A stretch of DNA of 64,000 nt from Tyto alba (Eukaryota; Chordata; Aves; Strigiformes; Tytonidae). Below, piece by piece: positions 1-11,800 of the stretch. Position 1 is the stretch's first letter; every line of letters begins with the position of its first letter. Under the pieces are notes generated by a model. That model made no database searches. It had not been told where the DNA came from and saw only the letters and a program-made list of their open reading frames with translations. Position numbers and translations under genes: made by a program. The stretch covers positions 51,777,122-51,841,121 of the forward strand of contig NW_024881282.1 of NCBI RefSeq assembly GCF_018691265.1, given 5' to 3'.

Positions 1-1002
1 ATCCTGAGCCAGATTGTTTCCATGTACTTGGAAATGCTTGAAAACACTGACAAGTCAAAGGCCCATGTCAGGCACATATCTGAGGAGCTCTATACTCTGA
101 AAAAGAGCCTTCCTGATGGCTTGAAGAAGATGAAAGACCTCATGGACCTGACAAACCTTCAGGTAAGGCTCTTCCTCTGCCTCCAGGGCTCATGACACTA
201 TATCTTCCAGTTGAGATTTCAGTGTGACTCAAGCCAATAATGTTTTAGTAACTCGTCTGGTAACCCCCGTCTGGCTCAGTTCACACTGGAAAACCTAATG
301 TTTCCAGCTGCAGGGGCTGCTGAAGGTCTGTGGTGTGGGGTGTCAGTGTGGGGGCCGGCCTCCCTGAGTCTTGCCAGAATCTGGCACAGAGGTGGCAGCA
401 GCGCTGCCGCTTCGTCTGCCCACCAGAGCTGCCACTGACACAGCTGCTTGCGGTTTAGAAATGGGGTGGAAAAGTTGTGCCTGTCTACAGCATGCCTCCG
501 TGGGCTTTGGAGGCACCTCGCTGATCGAGCGAGTGCCAATGGCACGAACCACCGACCTCTGCAGAGGTCCCACCGCCCATAGCCCGGTGGAGCCAGCTGC
601 TTGTGGATAACTCATATATCACTGCAGTAACGACAGAGTAGCTCTGTTTCACATAATATGGCTGGTCAGTGGCATGTTTCAAAGTAGCACAGAAAGTGGA
701 AAACAAAAGTCTGTGACAAAGTGGCTTTTGTTGTAGGAATTAGGCAGCAGAGTCATTGGAAACTGCAGATGTCCTTCTGGTTTACCCTGGTAACAGTCTA
801 GCCTGCAGGATGTGATCAGTAAATAACTACAGCTCCTGACATAACCTTCGTTCCGGTTGTTTCTTACTTTTAACAGATGACTGACTTGAAAATTCAACGC
901 AAAGCTGTGAACGAGCTGTTCAGCGTCTTGCAAAAACTGGTGGAGACTTCAGCTTCTCTCAAAAGGAAAAGGAGCCAGTCTCAGAGGAGGTGCAAATGCT
1001 AA
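1..1002 (+). CDS. IFNG: Interferon gamma, C-terminal part (two exons, 5' partial)
   Basis: Interferon gamma is a secreted homodimeric type II cytokine of T and NK cells that signals through IFNGR1/IFNGR2, JAK and STAT1. The CDS is join(<1..162, 877..1002) and encodes the last 95 residues. Exon 3 is in frame from base 1 (ILSQIVSMYLEMLEN...) and ends LTNLQ at a GTAAG donor at 163. Exon 4 follows a TTTTAACAG acceptor and opens MTDLKIQRKAVNEL, the conserved IFN-gamma signature helix (human VTDLNVQRKAIHEL, same junction). The last residues are the basic tail KRKRSQSQRRCKC and TAA at 1000-1002. The tail contains a KRKR motif linked in this family to receptor activation, heparan-sulfate binding and nuclear targeting. 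Exons 1-2, the signal peptide and the promoter lie left of the window. Both splice sites are canonical and no break is seen, so the gene looks intact. Identification is very secure. Confidence 0.97.
163..876 (+). other. IFNG: IFNG intron 3 (last intron)
   Basis: This is a 714-nt intron with a GTAAGG donor and a pyrimidine-rich acceptor (TTCTTACTTTTAACAG). It falls between codons (phase 0), at the same place as in mammalian IFNG. The middle third (about 340-610) is GC- and CpG-richer than its surroundings and is packed with inverted repeats, described separately. Short open frames on both strands here are chance products of the GC-rich block. Confidence 0.93.
372..590. repeat. Cluster of inverted repeats inside IFNG intron 3
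   Basis: Six short stems can be read directly. They are TGCCAGA/TCTGGCA (372-386, one-base centre); GGCAGC/GCTGCC (394-408, 3-nt loop); TGCCTCC/GGAGGCA (493-515); GCAC-c-TCGCT/AGCGA-GTGC (513-536, one bulged C); the perfect 16-bp palindrome GACCTCTGCAGAGGTC (554-569); and CCACCG/CGGTGG (570-590). The last four follow each other almost without gaps. The block is GC-rich in an otherwise ordinary intron. It could be a structured intronic RNA, an old hairpin-rich repeat insertion or a regulatory block. The stems are seen; a function is not shown. Confidence 0.75.
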
Positions 1003-1845
1003 TGACATCATATGACTTTTTGTACTGTTAGTGTGCGACTTTTTTTATGATGCACATTTTTTTATTTCAATATTTTTATTGAGGTTTTATACATTTATTT
1101 ATTAATATTTAAGTATTTTAAATAATTATTTATAAAGAAACACCAAAGTATTTATATCTCCTATTACTATATAAGAAATTACTTTGTCTGAAAATCTTGT
1201 CTATCTGTTACATGTTTGTTGACCTGAAAATACAGAATGAGGCAATGTTTACTCAGTTTCCATATGGAAATTCTGAAATGACATGGTACGGTACTCAGTT
1301 TTCCATCTGGTGCTGTCTTGAGAGAGGGATGTTATAAGATTAGTCTCATCATTCATCTATTTGGCATGGAGATGCAAGCACCAATATGGAGAAATTTCTG
1401 TACTAAGGAAAACATATTCATATCATCTTGCTTCTAAGCATATCTAAATCCAAATCAAGCAATTAGACATGCTTAAAGACAAGCAAATGCTGAAGCACTT
1501 TTCTGAACTAGGGGATTGATGATTAATTGCTGGTAATTATTGTTATGCACTGAAGTTACTAAGAGACCAGGCTACTTAGTTAAAAGTTACCAGCAACTCC
1601 AGGAAATGTGACTAACTGTATTGCACTGACTTAACTTCAACTCACTGATTTTGAGAAGTTCTGTATTTTTCTCTACTGAATCATTTAAATGTGTCTGATG
1701 TAGTTTTATTTATTTAGAGTTAGTAATATGGAAGTTTTTATCTAAAGGTCTATATTTTTGTACTGGAATATTATTTAAAACTTTGGATTTCTCAATGGAA
1801 ACTTTTTGAAATTTCAATATTAAATAAAAATAATAATAATAAAAA
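1003..1845 (+). promoter_or_regulatory. IFNG: IFNG 3' UTR with AU-rich elements
   Basis: The 3' UTR runs from the stop codon to a probable cleavage site just after the AATAAA at 1823. It is strongly AU-rich. ATTTA pentamers lie at 1093, 1097 (overlapping), 1107, 1128 and 1150, with further copies at 1683, 1708, 1712 and 1773. Such elements recruit decay factors of the TTP and AUF1/HuR type and keep cytokine mRNAs short-lived; that role is known for IFNG in mammals and inferred here. The 3' end is placed from the signal only. Confidence 0.85.
1823..1828 (+). terminator. IFNG: IFNG polyadenylation signal AATAAA
   Basis: A canonical AATAAA sits in an A-rich stretch (about 1820-1845) and is followed by a short G/U-rich stretch (TTGTGTTTGC, from about 1848). 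It is the first well-formed AATAAA after the stop codon in the expected strand and context. Use of this site is inferred. Confidence 0.75.
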
Positions 1846-1993
1846 GATTGTGTTTGCATATTTATTCACCAGAATCTGTGTGAAAAGTAGAATGCTAATC
1901 TTGCTTTATGTTGCCACAAAAGATGATCCTGCCCAGATATATAAAACCATATTTTATTTACTCCTGCCTGTCCGAGATTTGAGAACGGATAGA

Positions 1994-2055
1994 CATAGAA
2001 TCATAGAATACCAGGTTGGAAGGGACCTCAAGGATCATCTGATGAACCTTTATAA
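1994..2055 (-). mobile_element. Short CR1 3'-end stub
   Basis: CATAGAATCATAGAAT is the reverse complement of the CR1 terminal octamer array (ATTCTATG)n. It is followed by CCAGGTTGGAAGGGACCTCA, the reverse complement of the conserved CR1 3' UTR. Only about 60 bp are recognisable, so this is a severely 5'-truncated insertion about 150 bp beyond the IFNG poly(A) signal. Confidence 0.9.
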
Positions 2056-2924
2056 CATTTTTGAAGAAATGTGGTAGAGGGGTCTAAAATTCCTGAGCTC
2101 TTCAAGTTCTGTTTGTATCTGGATGAGGAAATATCATTTTGCTTATAAGGTGTTGTTGATCATTTGAAATTTATTGTTACTCTGATTTAAAATAGAAGAC
2201 ACTTTCAAATTTTTCTGCAAGCCAAAGTTACAGAGACTAGATCAAGTTCAGCCTGTCTGCTGGTCTCTCTGTGAGTGGTACAAGCTGGAGGTCTGGGGCT
2301 GCTTGGGCTGTAACCAGTCCCAGAAGCTCAGATTTGGGCTTGGTCCTGGGGAGGAGAGTTGGTGGGGCTTCCAAATTCTCAGGTCCTCAGGGGTTTACCA
2401 AGCAAATTGTCTGGGGATTGGGTTGACTGGGAATGGGACAGATTTTCCTTAGGGTTCCTGACAACATGGGACCTCCAACTGCCCTCTGAACTTTGGCTGA
2501 ATCAGCAAATTCCAGAAATAGCACCCCACTGAGCCCAAAGTTCAGTTGCAATAAGCCCAATGAGTTTAGCTGCAATTGCTGTAGCCCTTCCTACTTCCAT
2601 GGGCTCAGATGTCTCCTCTGGTGTAAGATATTAATATCCTCATTTTACAGTCATAACAAAGTAACTCAGTAATCCTGAAGACTTGAACTGATTTTGAAGG
2701 AAACAGCTGTTCTTGTTTGTACTCATCACAGACATGCATATGCATGTGAGTTGCAAGTGGAGTAACACTGTGGGATTTCTCCCATTCCAGGACTAAGTAT
2801 GAGAAGCCTCAGTATGTATTTGACATAAGCAATGTGTCCTGTGCACTTGCTCTTCCATGAGGTATTACTTAAAAGACACTAGCTGCTCTCCAGGGAAGCA
2901 AAGCCAGCTGCAACAACTTCTATT
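2056..2924. other. Intergenic, no recognised feature
   Basis: This is unique-looking sequence with no convincing exon. Around 2240-2610 it is moderately GC-richer, and short frames there lack any recognisable protein similarity. No promoter or RNA gene could be supported. Confidence 0.6.
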
Positions 2925-3264
2925 AAGAGGGAAAAAAAAAAAAAAAAAAGAAAAGGAGAAAAGAGACGAGAGGAGACGAGAGGAGACGAGAGGAGACGAG
3001 AGGAGACGAGAGAAGACGAGAGGAGACGAGAGGAGACGAGAGGAGAAGAGAAGAGAAGAGAAGAGAAGAGAAGAGAAGAGAAGAGAAGAGAAGAGAAGAG
3101 AAGAGAAGAGAAGAGAAGAGAAGAGAAGAGAAGAGAAGAGAAGAGAAGAGAAGAGAAGAGAAGAGAAGAGAAGAGAAGAGAAGAGAAGAGAAGAGAAGAG
3201 AAGAGAAGAGAAGAGAAGAGAAGAGAAGAGAAGAGAAGAGAAGAGAAGAGAAGAGAAGAAAAAA
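2925..3264. repeat. Polypurine satellite: poly-A, (GAGACGAGAG)n, then (AAGAG)n
   Basis: A poly-A run (about 2932-2949) leads into roughly eight copies of a decamer GAGACGAGAG with one variant copy (AGAAGACGAG near 3011). From 3038 to 3264 it becomes a pure purine tract made of more than forty near-perfect AAGAG pentamers. The decamer equals two pentamers with A-to-C and A-to-G changes, so the blocks are related. Both strands are open (RREEK repeats one way, SLLFS the other), which is a product of the repeat and not coding. Assembly length may be unreliable. Confidence 0.97.
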
Positions 3265-3589
3265 TTAAAAACCTAACAGTGAAGATTAAAACAATTAAGG
3301 GCATTTCTATGCATCTAGCAAGAATAACATTTACCCATCCATCCTGTCTTAGTTGTGTGTACCAAAGCCTATGCCATTTTATGTGCTGTGCTGTCCTGTG
3401 CATTCCTGCTATTACCCCATTAAATATGGCTCTAAACAGCAAGGGTTTTGGGGAGATGTTATTGATCAGTCATGCAATTTCCCAGGTTTTTCTCATCCTA
3501 GTGCTGAGTAGCAGACACAGAGAAATGGGGAGGGAATGATCAGCTGGGAGATGGAGTAGCAGCTGGCACTGCTGGCAAAATGTGTTTGT

Positions 3590-3745
3590 ACACTCTGATT
3601 TCAGTAGTTTGGTGGTTTGGATTTGTTTATTTGTTGTTTGTGGCTTTTCGTTTTTTTTTTTGTTTTTTTTTTTTTTTTTTGGTGTGTGTGGTTTTTTTTT
3701 TTTGTTGTTGTTGCTTTTTTTTTTTTAATTATTATTATTTTGGAG
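3590..3745. repeat. T-rich low-complexity tract
   Basis: Long T runs are interspersed with GTTTG, GTGTGTG and GTTGTTG, and end in (ATT)n. On the minus strand it would be A-rich, so it could be an eroded retroposon tail, but no recognisable retroposon body lies beside it. Confidence 0.8.
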
Positions 3746-6700
3746 TATCCTTATTTCTAACTGTAGATTTTTAAAGCATCTTTAAACTGTTCATGTTAAA
3801 TCTGACACCAGAGATTGCAGAGATCCACCAGTGCTGCCATAGTTACCTAGACACCCAAAGGAATTAAAATAATTTATTTTTCATATTGGTCTCATCCTGA
3901 GTTTTCCCTACCCAGTGTAAGCCTGTGAAACCCATTTCTAGAGGGTGCTTAAGATAAAATGCTGAACTAATCATTCCTTAATTTTTTCTGTTAATGTGAT
4001 AATAGTGTTAGAGAAGAAGATCATAAAAATCAGCCAACGCAAGACCACATTTTTTCCCCTCAGCTTTATACCACACAAATGAGGTGAATCACTTTAACAT
4101 GAAAACCTGTCATTTCTTCTCTCACATCCATGTGAGTCCTGGATCTCCTCTTCTATGTCATTCCTTGTTATATCCAAATGAGGAAGACATTTCCAGCTAA
4201 TCTAAATTAAAGTGTGAAATTAATTTTGATGGCTACCCTAAATATTTCCAAAGAGAAACATAGCAGAAACAGAGATTTTTACTGAAGGTCAGTGCAATTT
4301 TTTCCAGCTACACAGCCTGAGAAAGAGAGTTAATAGACGCTTGTGCACGGGAGTGAAAAGATATTATCTACTATCTAGTAGTTAAAATTAGAAAGGGGAA
4401 AAATCAAAAGAAAAGACAGCATTGTCTCAGAAAGTTGCTGCGGTTTATGCATCACATTGGTTCTGTCCTTACTCTCTATTTTTGCATATTTTCAGCACTG
4501 ATTTTAATCTGGCATTTTATCGCCTTGTCACTCAGTATTTTCAAGTCCTTTAATAGTTCTTTGCAGCCAGACCTCCTCTCTGGTATCCTGAATAATTTAG
4601 TACATCAGAAATCTTAGTTATGAATATGAATAACTAAGTTAATATGAATAACTTAGTACATCAGCAAACTTAATTATTTCACAGCTAACCCCATTTCCCA
4701 AATTGCTGATGGCTACATTAAATGGCACAGGCCCTAGGCAAACCCTCTCATGACTGAATCCACTTAACGGCAAAAACTATTCACTGATTCCTATCTCTTG
4801 TTTCTTATCTTTTAACCAGTTGCATATTTATGTGAGGACTTCTCTATAATGTAATAGCTTAACTTCTTTGGTAGCTTTACTGTGAGACTCAGCTGAGATT
4901 CTTTTGAAGATCCAATGACATGATGCTATTTTGGCTCCCTCTTGTCTGTATATTCTCTGGTTCTTCAGTAAACTCTAACTCTAGTATAACCAAGTAGTGT
5001 AGTATATCCTGTCCCAAATGTCATATTTACTGTTCTCTTGTGCACTATGCGTATCCATACCTGTCTCAGTATTGCATGGTAGGAATGTCAGCTTCACTGA
5101 TTTGCAGTTTTCTGGGATTCCTCTGGGGCTTTTTGGAAAATTAATAGCCAATAAGCCCACTTTGTGCATCCCTGGTGTAGGGGCAGACTCAAGAGCAGTT
5201 TGTATATCCCACACCCCACAGTCTGCAGTCCAGCTGTTTCACCTTTGAGTCCTGCAGGACTCCTGGGTGAAAGTTGTCAGCTCAAATTTGTCCTTGCAGT
5301 TATCTTCCTCCACCAGTCTAGGAGTGACCACAAGGGTTTTTAGTCAGTGGGAGTCAGGAATAATAAAAATGTTTAAAAAGGTCTGGAGGTGGAAAACATC
5401 CAAACCTGGCAGACGGGTGTGGGTTTTTCAGCCCCAAATATCTATTAATGCAAAAACTCTCACCTCTCTGCTGTATTGCATGGGACAGAGAAGAGATAAC
5501 AGCAACTTCTGCAATACATGAGATGTATGTAGGCTGCTGAAGTAGGTGAGGAGCAGCACAGCAGTCTAGAAACAACAACAAATAGGACTTCTGGATGCAT
5601 TGTGTAGCAGCTGGTCATGATGCAAGACAGGAAAATTAAGGTAACCAATCTTCCAGCTTCCTCTTTTACTCTTTTGTTTACAAGGCTTCCTCTCACAGTG
5701 AGTAAACTCTTCCTGGCATGCAATAAGGAAGGTCTATGCCAAAAATTTACCTGCAGAAGGAAGCAGGGTAATTCCTCAATCTATGGCAAAACCAGCTGTG
5801 GTTGTATGTTGGTCACATAATGCGAGAGGGAAATCCAAATGAAAAAGGTCTTGATTCCCTGTTGCACAAAGAAGGTAGGAACCTCTTGCACCACTCCATG
5901 CTCACTGCTTCCTCACAGGCAAACATGTCGTTTGTGAGATTTCCCCCTAAATCACAGGTTTAAGATGACCTTGACATCACAAAACAGAATTCAAGGCAGT
6001 CGGGTAAACCTGATCTTTAAATCAACCCAGGGCTGTGAGGTACTGCCACCCCAAAACCTTTTGATTTCATGTATTAAATGTATTGTAGGATCAGATACTA
6101 TACACAGTTGGATTTCCTTTTAAGTCATATGTCTTCTGAGCACGTGGAGATACACAGCGTGCATTTGTGATTCAACATACAGTTTTTGGTCAATGATACA
6201 TACAGGTGTATATTGTTCAGAGATGGCTGAAGAGTTCTCTGTGTTCATGGCTGGACACACTCTTCTTTCCAGTGTGCTCCCTATAGGATCATGCTCATAA
6301 GGAGCTGGCAGTTTTCTGAAAGACTTTATTAATAGGAGTAAATGACACTCAGTTGTTCTTCACAGATTGCATCTATGTTATTAAACTAGGTGCAACAAAA
6401 TATATCTGTTTGCATAATCACTTCCACAGAAAAGTATTCTTGAAAAGTGTATCATCATACACAACAAACCCAAAGCCAATGACACTTTGAAGGAAAGTCA
6501 TTCTACAACTCACAATTTTATGTTATCCTCACTTTGTTGATGTCAGCAGTAGTAAGGAAATTTTCCCCCACACCTTTCTTATAGACTTCTGAAGGTCAAA
6601 CAGCAGGTGTTGTTCACTGGTGTGTCTAGCTCTAGGGCATGCACAACTCTGTCCTCAGTTCACTTTCATGTCTCCCTGAATTATCACCCTATGTCTTCCT

Positions 6701-8740
6701 CCACAGATGTCTGGTTGCATCCTCAAAGTCTATAGGTGTCAATGATTTCTGTTCTTATAAAAACAAATTTAGACTTCCAGTTTTAGCTTCATCTTTAGGA
6801 ACAACCATTGAACAGAAACACTATGCAAATAATGCTTTTCTACCAATTAAAAATTTATTTTCAGGGATTTATAAAATATTTCCTCCCCACTTGAGCTGTA
6901 CTTACATGACTACATTATTTCAAAGAACCATGATGCCAAACTGAGTGGTGCAACTAACATTTAAAATGTTTACCTGAATTGGAAATTTGGGTATCAGGCT
7001 AAACAAATGCTAAAGAACTCAGTCTTAACCAACTTTTTTCAGTGACCATGTGCAGTTCTTCACTATCTCCACTGAAAATCAGTTGAATGCTGTTCACTTG
7101 AGCTGGTGCTGCTTGAGGTTTCTGTTACAGACTGATAGATTTAAAAATTCACAAAAGTCAATGGAAAGATTTCTTTTGATTTAAAAGTGATTTGAATTGT
7201 GTAATTGGATTCTGGATAATGATATAACAATTTTTTTAAATTTTATTTTCACCTTGAGTGATGGGCCCAAACAAATGACTCTAATAAAAGAAAGAATATA
7301 GAAGAGGATCAGACTTTTGTATAGACCCTGCACTTTCATGATTTTATATCAAAAAGAACCACCAGTGTTCACATTATTTTCTGAGAATATTCTTATTTTC
7401 CCTACATATTCTCAAAATTCCTTACTTTTGCACCTGTTATACAGTCTTGAGAAGTATGAAGAATGTGAGTTGCTTCACATTATCAGAAATCCACTACATA
7501 CCATGGGCTCTATTTAATTTGGATGGCTCAGCCTTGCAATCTTTTGGTTCCTGAATCATGCTTCTCTTTTGGCCTGTCCAGACACTCAGGGAACATCTTT
7601 TACTTAATGGTGGAAATATTTTATTACTCACTGCAAAGTTAAACTGTTTTGGTTTTGATTACAAATAAATGTGCTAAAGTCCTTTCCCTTGTTTAGCACC
7701 GTAGAAGAATGTTTGAAATAAAATAGCTGTGGATTTATGGAAGGACCATAATTTACTGCTAAATGACAACATTTGCAAGGTACATAAAATGCCAGAAAAC
7801 AATTAATTTAAAACGTGTACAGTACGTTTTAGAGATTTGTAGAAGATATATGAAATGCTGTCATTTGCCCTATGTCACTTGTGCATATTCTCTTAGTTTG
7901 TATAGTAACAGAGAAGTTTTAAAAAAATAATATATGAACTAACTAACTGTTGAGATTTCTTATCCAAAACAAGGAAGCAGTGGTGAAAGTCCATATGTGT
8001 TACCCAGCTGGTGAAGTTCATATTACCTACCTAGCAACTGTTTTTTTTTCCATAGACTTTGTAAAAACTATTTGCTTCTTGAACACTGCAAAAAATAGCT
8101 TGGTATACTTCTGAGATTGTATTTATCACAAGTGGCTAGTGACATGGATATAAATGGAAAAAATTATTCATTTTAAAACCTTCAACAAGTCTTAGTAAGC
8201 TAGATCTTCATTTTTAGAGAGTTCTTATGAATTCTAAAATTATGTATAGACCAACCACACAGATACGACATGAACACACTGTAGGGAAAGAACAGCAATT
8301 AAAAGAAGAAATTCTTATGCATTTTTGCCTGTATCTCCAAAATAAGCTATACACAGATGGACAAAATAGTTATTTTTTAACCTGCACAGAGAAAAACAGA
8401 GCCTCAGATGAAAAGTAAAAGTCACTTCAGCTGAATAGTTTCTATCCAGTGATAGAAGTTGCTTCCCAATAAGCATTTCACATGCCACAAAAAACTTTTA
8501 AAAAATATTGCGAATGAAAACATAACTTCATTTGCACTTTTTACAGAAACGGTGTTTGACTATCCATGGAACTCACCTACTAAAAGCCCTGTCTCAAACC
8601 AGAGGTGCTCTTTTAGGACATGGGAAGGGCTGTCTGACCTCTAGACTCTGACTAGAGCCAAGGAATATCTCGTCTGAAGGTCTGTCCTCCTTCAACAGCT
8701 GTTTAATAGCTCTAGGTATTCTTTATATCCTTACAGCACT

Positions 8741-8813
8741 CATTTCACATATTTTTCATTTTGTTAGACCATGTACAACATCATTTCACATGTTTTCAAT
8801 TTTGCTAAGCCAT
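8741..8813. repeat. Imperfect tandem duplication of a 32-bp unit
   Basis: CATTTCACATATTTTTCATT (from 8741) and CATTTCACATGTTTTCAATT (from 8782) both continue into TTG.TA.G.CCAT. Each unit is about 32 bp with a 9-bp spacer and a few substitutions, an old local duplication. Confidence 0.75.
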
Positions 8814-11800
8814 TTTTTACTCCAGAGGGGGTTTTCTGATCAACTTTATGAAACTGTGTGAGAAAATGGCTACCAATACAGAAAAAGAATTATCAAGAAG
8901 ATATTCTTAATACTGGAGAGACTTCTTTTTAACTTATTTGTCAGCATGTTCTATCATTTCCAGGACAAGGTGTTTGTGCGCATTCCTCTGTGGGGCTTTT
9001 CTGAAAGTGCAACACAGTGATGTGGCAGGTATCTTGGGAAGTACCGAGTCAGGATCTCCATCTGAGTCAGCACTTGCTTCTGGGTGGGACAAAATATGAA
9101 ATATATCTGCCCTGCCCCTCTTCCCACATGGAGAGCTCTGCTCCTGCTGATGCCTGTGCTCCCCAGTACCTTCTCTGGCCTCGTATTCAGTGTGAAAGAA
9201 CTACAGCTGAGCACCCATCTAGTGGTTCAGATAGGAAAATGAGCAAGGTTTTGGACTGGTTTTAACCTTCCTCCTCTGTCCTTGTTTCTGTTTCAGATTT
9301 CCACTGCTTTCCTGTGACTTCTTTGTAACTAGACATTTTTCTCTCTGGCCACCTGGCCCTCTTTTTCTCTCACTTTCGTGAAAGTTCTCTGATTTTTTAC
9401 CCTGCTTGGCTCTTTCCAGAGCCCAGCATTCCCTTTGATGAATAGGGCCAAAATTTATCTTTTCTTACAGATCTCTTTTCAGGACCTACTGCTTCCCATG
9501 AGATGTGACCTAGATAATGCTGCCTGAGCATGAAGGAAATCTCTATTAGATGAATGTATGGGTGTTTGTATTAATACATGCATGTCTCTTTTCAGAAAAG
9601 CCCAAACCACCCTTTCTCCACACTCAGCCTCCATAGCTTAAGAAGATTGCACATCATTCAGCCATGCATTTTAGCAGTTTATAAAAATAATTATCTGACT
9701 TTATTATGACCATTGTCATCTTCTCTCTATTCTTAATACTTTTTTATCACACTTATTTGCATATTTGGTTTATGAAACTTAGTAGCACCTTGTGAGATCC
9801 TATCAAATATTAGCTAATTTGGTTGAGGTGATCCTGTTATGCTGTGTCCCTTTCATCTGTTATGGTATCCATTAATCGGAGAGATTCTTACTCACCCACA
9901 TAAGAAATAATGAGTCTAACAACTCAGTGTGGGAGTTTTACTTCTTGTCTGGCTATTTCTTACCTGTAGCTAATTGGTTTTATCTTCATAGGAAAGTCTG
10001 TGGGTTTTGCTCCTTTTTGCTGTTATTGTTTTCTTCCTAGTAGTTTTTCTCAGGTTGTCTCTGAGTTAGAGGAGTCCTCCTGTACAATACATCCTCAGCC
10101 AGAGGAGTATGCAAAGACATGTATAACAAACTCAACATCAAAGTAGCTTTTGCTACTCTGCATATCAGCATGAGCACTGTTACACTTTTTCACCTCCGAG
10201 GAGGACTAAGAGGGGATATAGATGGCCTGGAATTTAAAAGTATCTGACTGAGAGTTGGCCCAAGAAGGAAGATTAATTTCTTTATCCCTGTAGTCTTGCT
10301 TTCCACCCCAAAGTACATGACACAACACTTTATCTTACTGAGATGCACGTTCTCATGCAACTTGTCCCAAAACCAACTTTTCTGCAACAGAATTAATTAA
10401 TTTATACTTAACACCTGCACTAGACACTTGAGTTTAACCATTAAATAAAATTGCTGAAAGGAAAACACTAGCTTTCATGTGTTTGAGAAAGCTGTGATGA
10501 GGGGAAGGTCTGTAGTGACATTCAGAAGAAAAGATCCAGTGCAGCACCACCATCTGATAACCTGGTTTTGTATCCCCGCATCTGTGTCAGAGTGCCAGAA
10601 GCAAGCCAGATTTTCTTTCCATCACACATACAGTTTTAAGAATTGGTGAATTGTACAGACAGAAATTCACCTCTGGGCTAAGCAACAAAGGACCTGCCAG
10701 GAACACTGCATGCAGCTCAGTTCTGACCCCCACCTGTCTTCAGCTTGCACAGATGGCTAAAACAACAGAAACCCAAACCATAGACCTTGTGAAATGGAGG
10801 CTAACTGCTACCATAGCTCACAGAGAGGAATGGCTCAAAGGAGCTGTAGATCCTCTGCATATCTCTAATATACAGCATTACATACCTGCTCTTGTTGGAC
10901 AGCTTGCAAGCAGAGATGGTCTAACCAACTGTAACGATTTTGAGGTGAACAAACTTTTATTAAGAAGAGGAATGAATCCCACCGTGATCTTACTCAGTTG
11001 TGGTCAAAGCTAAGCAGTGAGCACAATTTGCAGCAAAGGAGCAAAGAGTTCAAACACAATGCACTGTAGTAGCACTTAAATGAACTTATTTGGGTGCTCT
11101 TTGGTGTAGCTGTTTGAAGGAAAAAAGGCACTAAATTAGTCACAGGGCTATTAAACGATATGTCTGGCTGACTCATAAAAGCAAAGTGACAATAAAGTAA
11201 TAAAAAATATGGGCAACAAAAAACAGTTTGTGGTTACTTTTCCAAGGTAGTAAAGACAACAATGAAAAGGAGTGGATAATGTCAAGTTGAGGGTGATTAC
11301 TACTAAAAGGGCATAGAGAGAGACTGTATCACCTATTGACTGATGTTTTACAAGAAAAAAAGCAATGGTTCATATCTTCTCAAAATCATTTTTCTTTAAA
11401 AATGCATTAAGTGTGGCTGGAGATAATAAACGTGTTTAGGCACAAAGTGATTGTGAGTGTTCACCTCACAGCTGCGAGTGAACAGAGGAGCATGTCTCTA
11501 GTGGGACCATTCAGGGATGGGTACCCTTGAGGGAACAGGCCTGTGGTCCCCTCTCTGGAGGACAAAGGAAGGTGGCCCAAGGCTGGTCACATCCTGACAC
11601 AGGCTGATTGCTGTCATCTCCTTTAATGCTGCAGATGAATCATGACCTCCACGGCTGAGGTGTAAATCAACCCAGGTTCAGGGGCTGCCACTGAGGATGG
11701 GGGGTGTGTGTGAGTGTGGGGAGCATTGCAGCATCCACACCCAGTGCCTGCTACCTCAGGAAAGGCTGAATTCATTGAATGCTTACATTCAGCTCCTCAA

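Noticed and set aside
2857..3442. Open frames of 139 and 187 codons across the polypurine array (RREEK and SLLFS repeats)
   Set aside because: A pentamer array without stop codons is open in several frames on both strands. The peptides simply mirror the repeat, so they are not genes.
3640..3735. T-rich tract read as the poly-A tail of a minus-strand processed pseudogene
   Set aside because: The sequence to its right shows no recognisable coding remnant and no target duplication, so it is reported as low complexity only.
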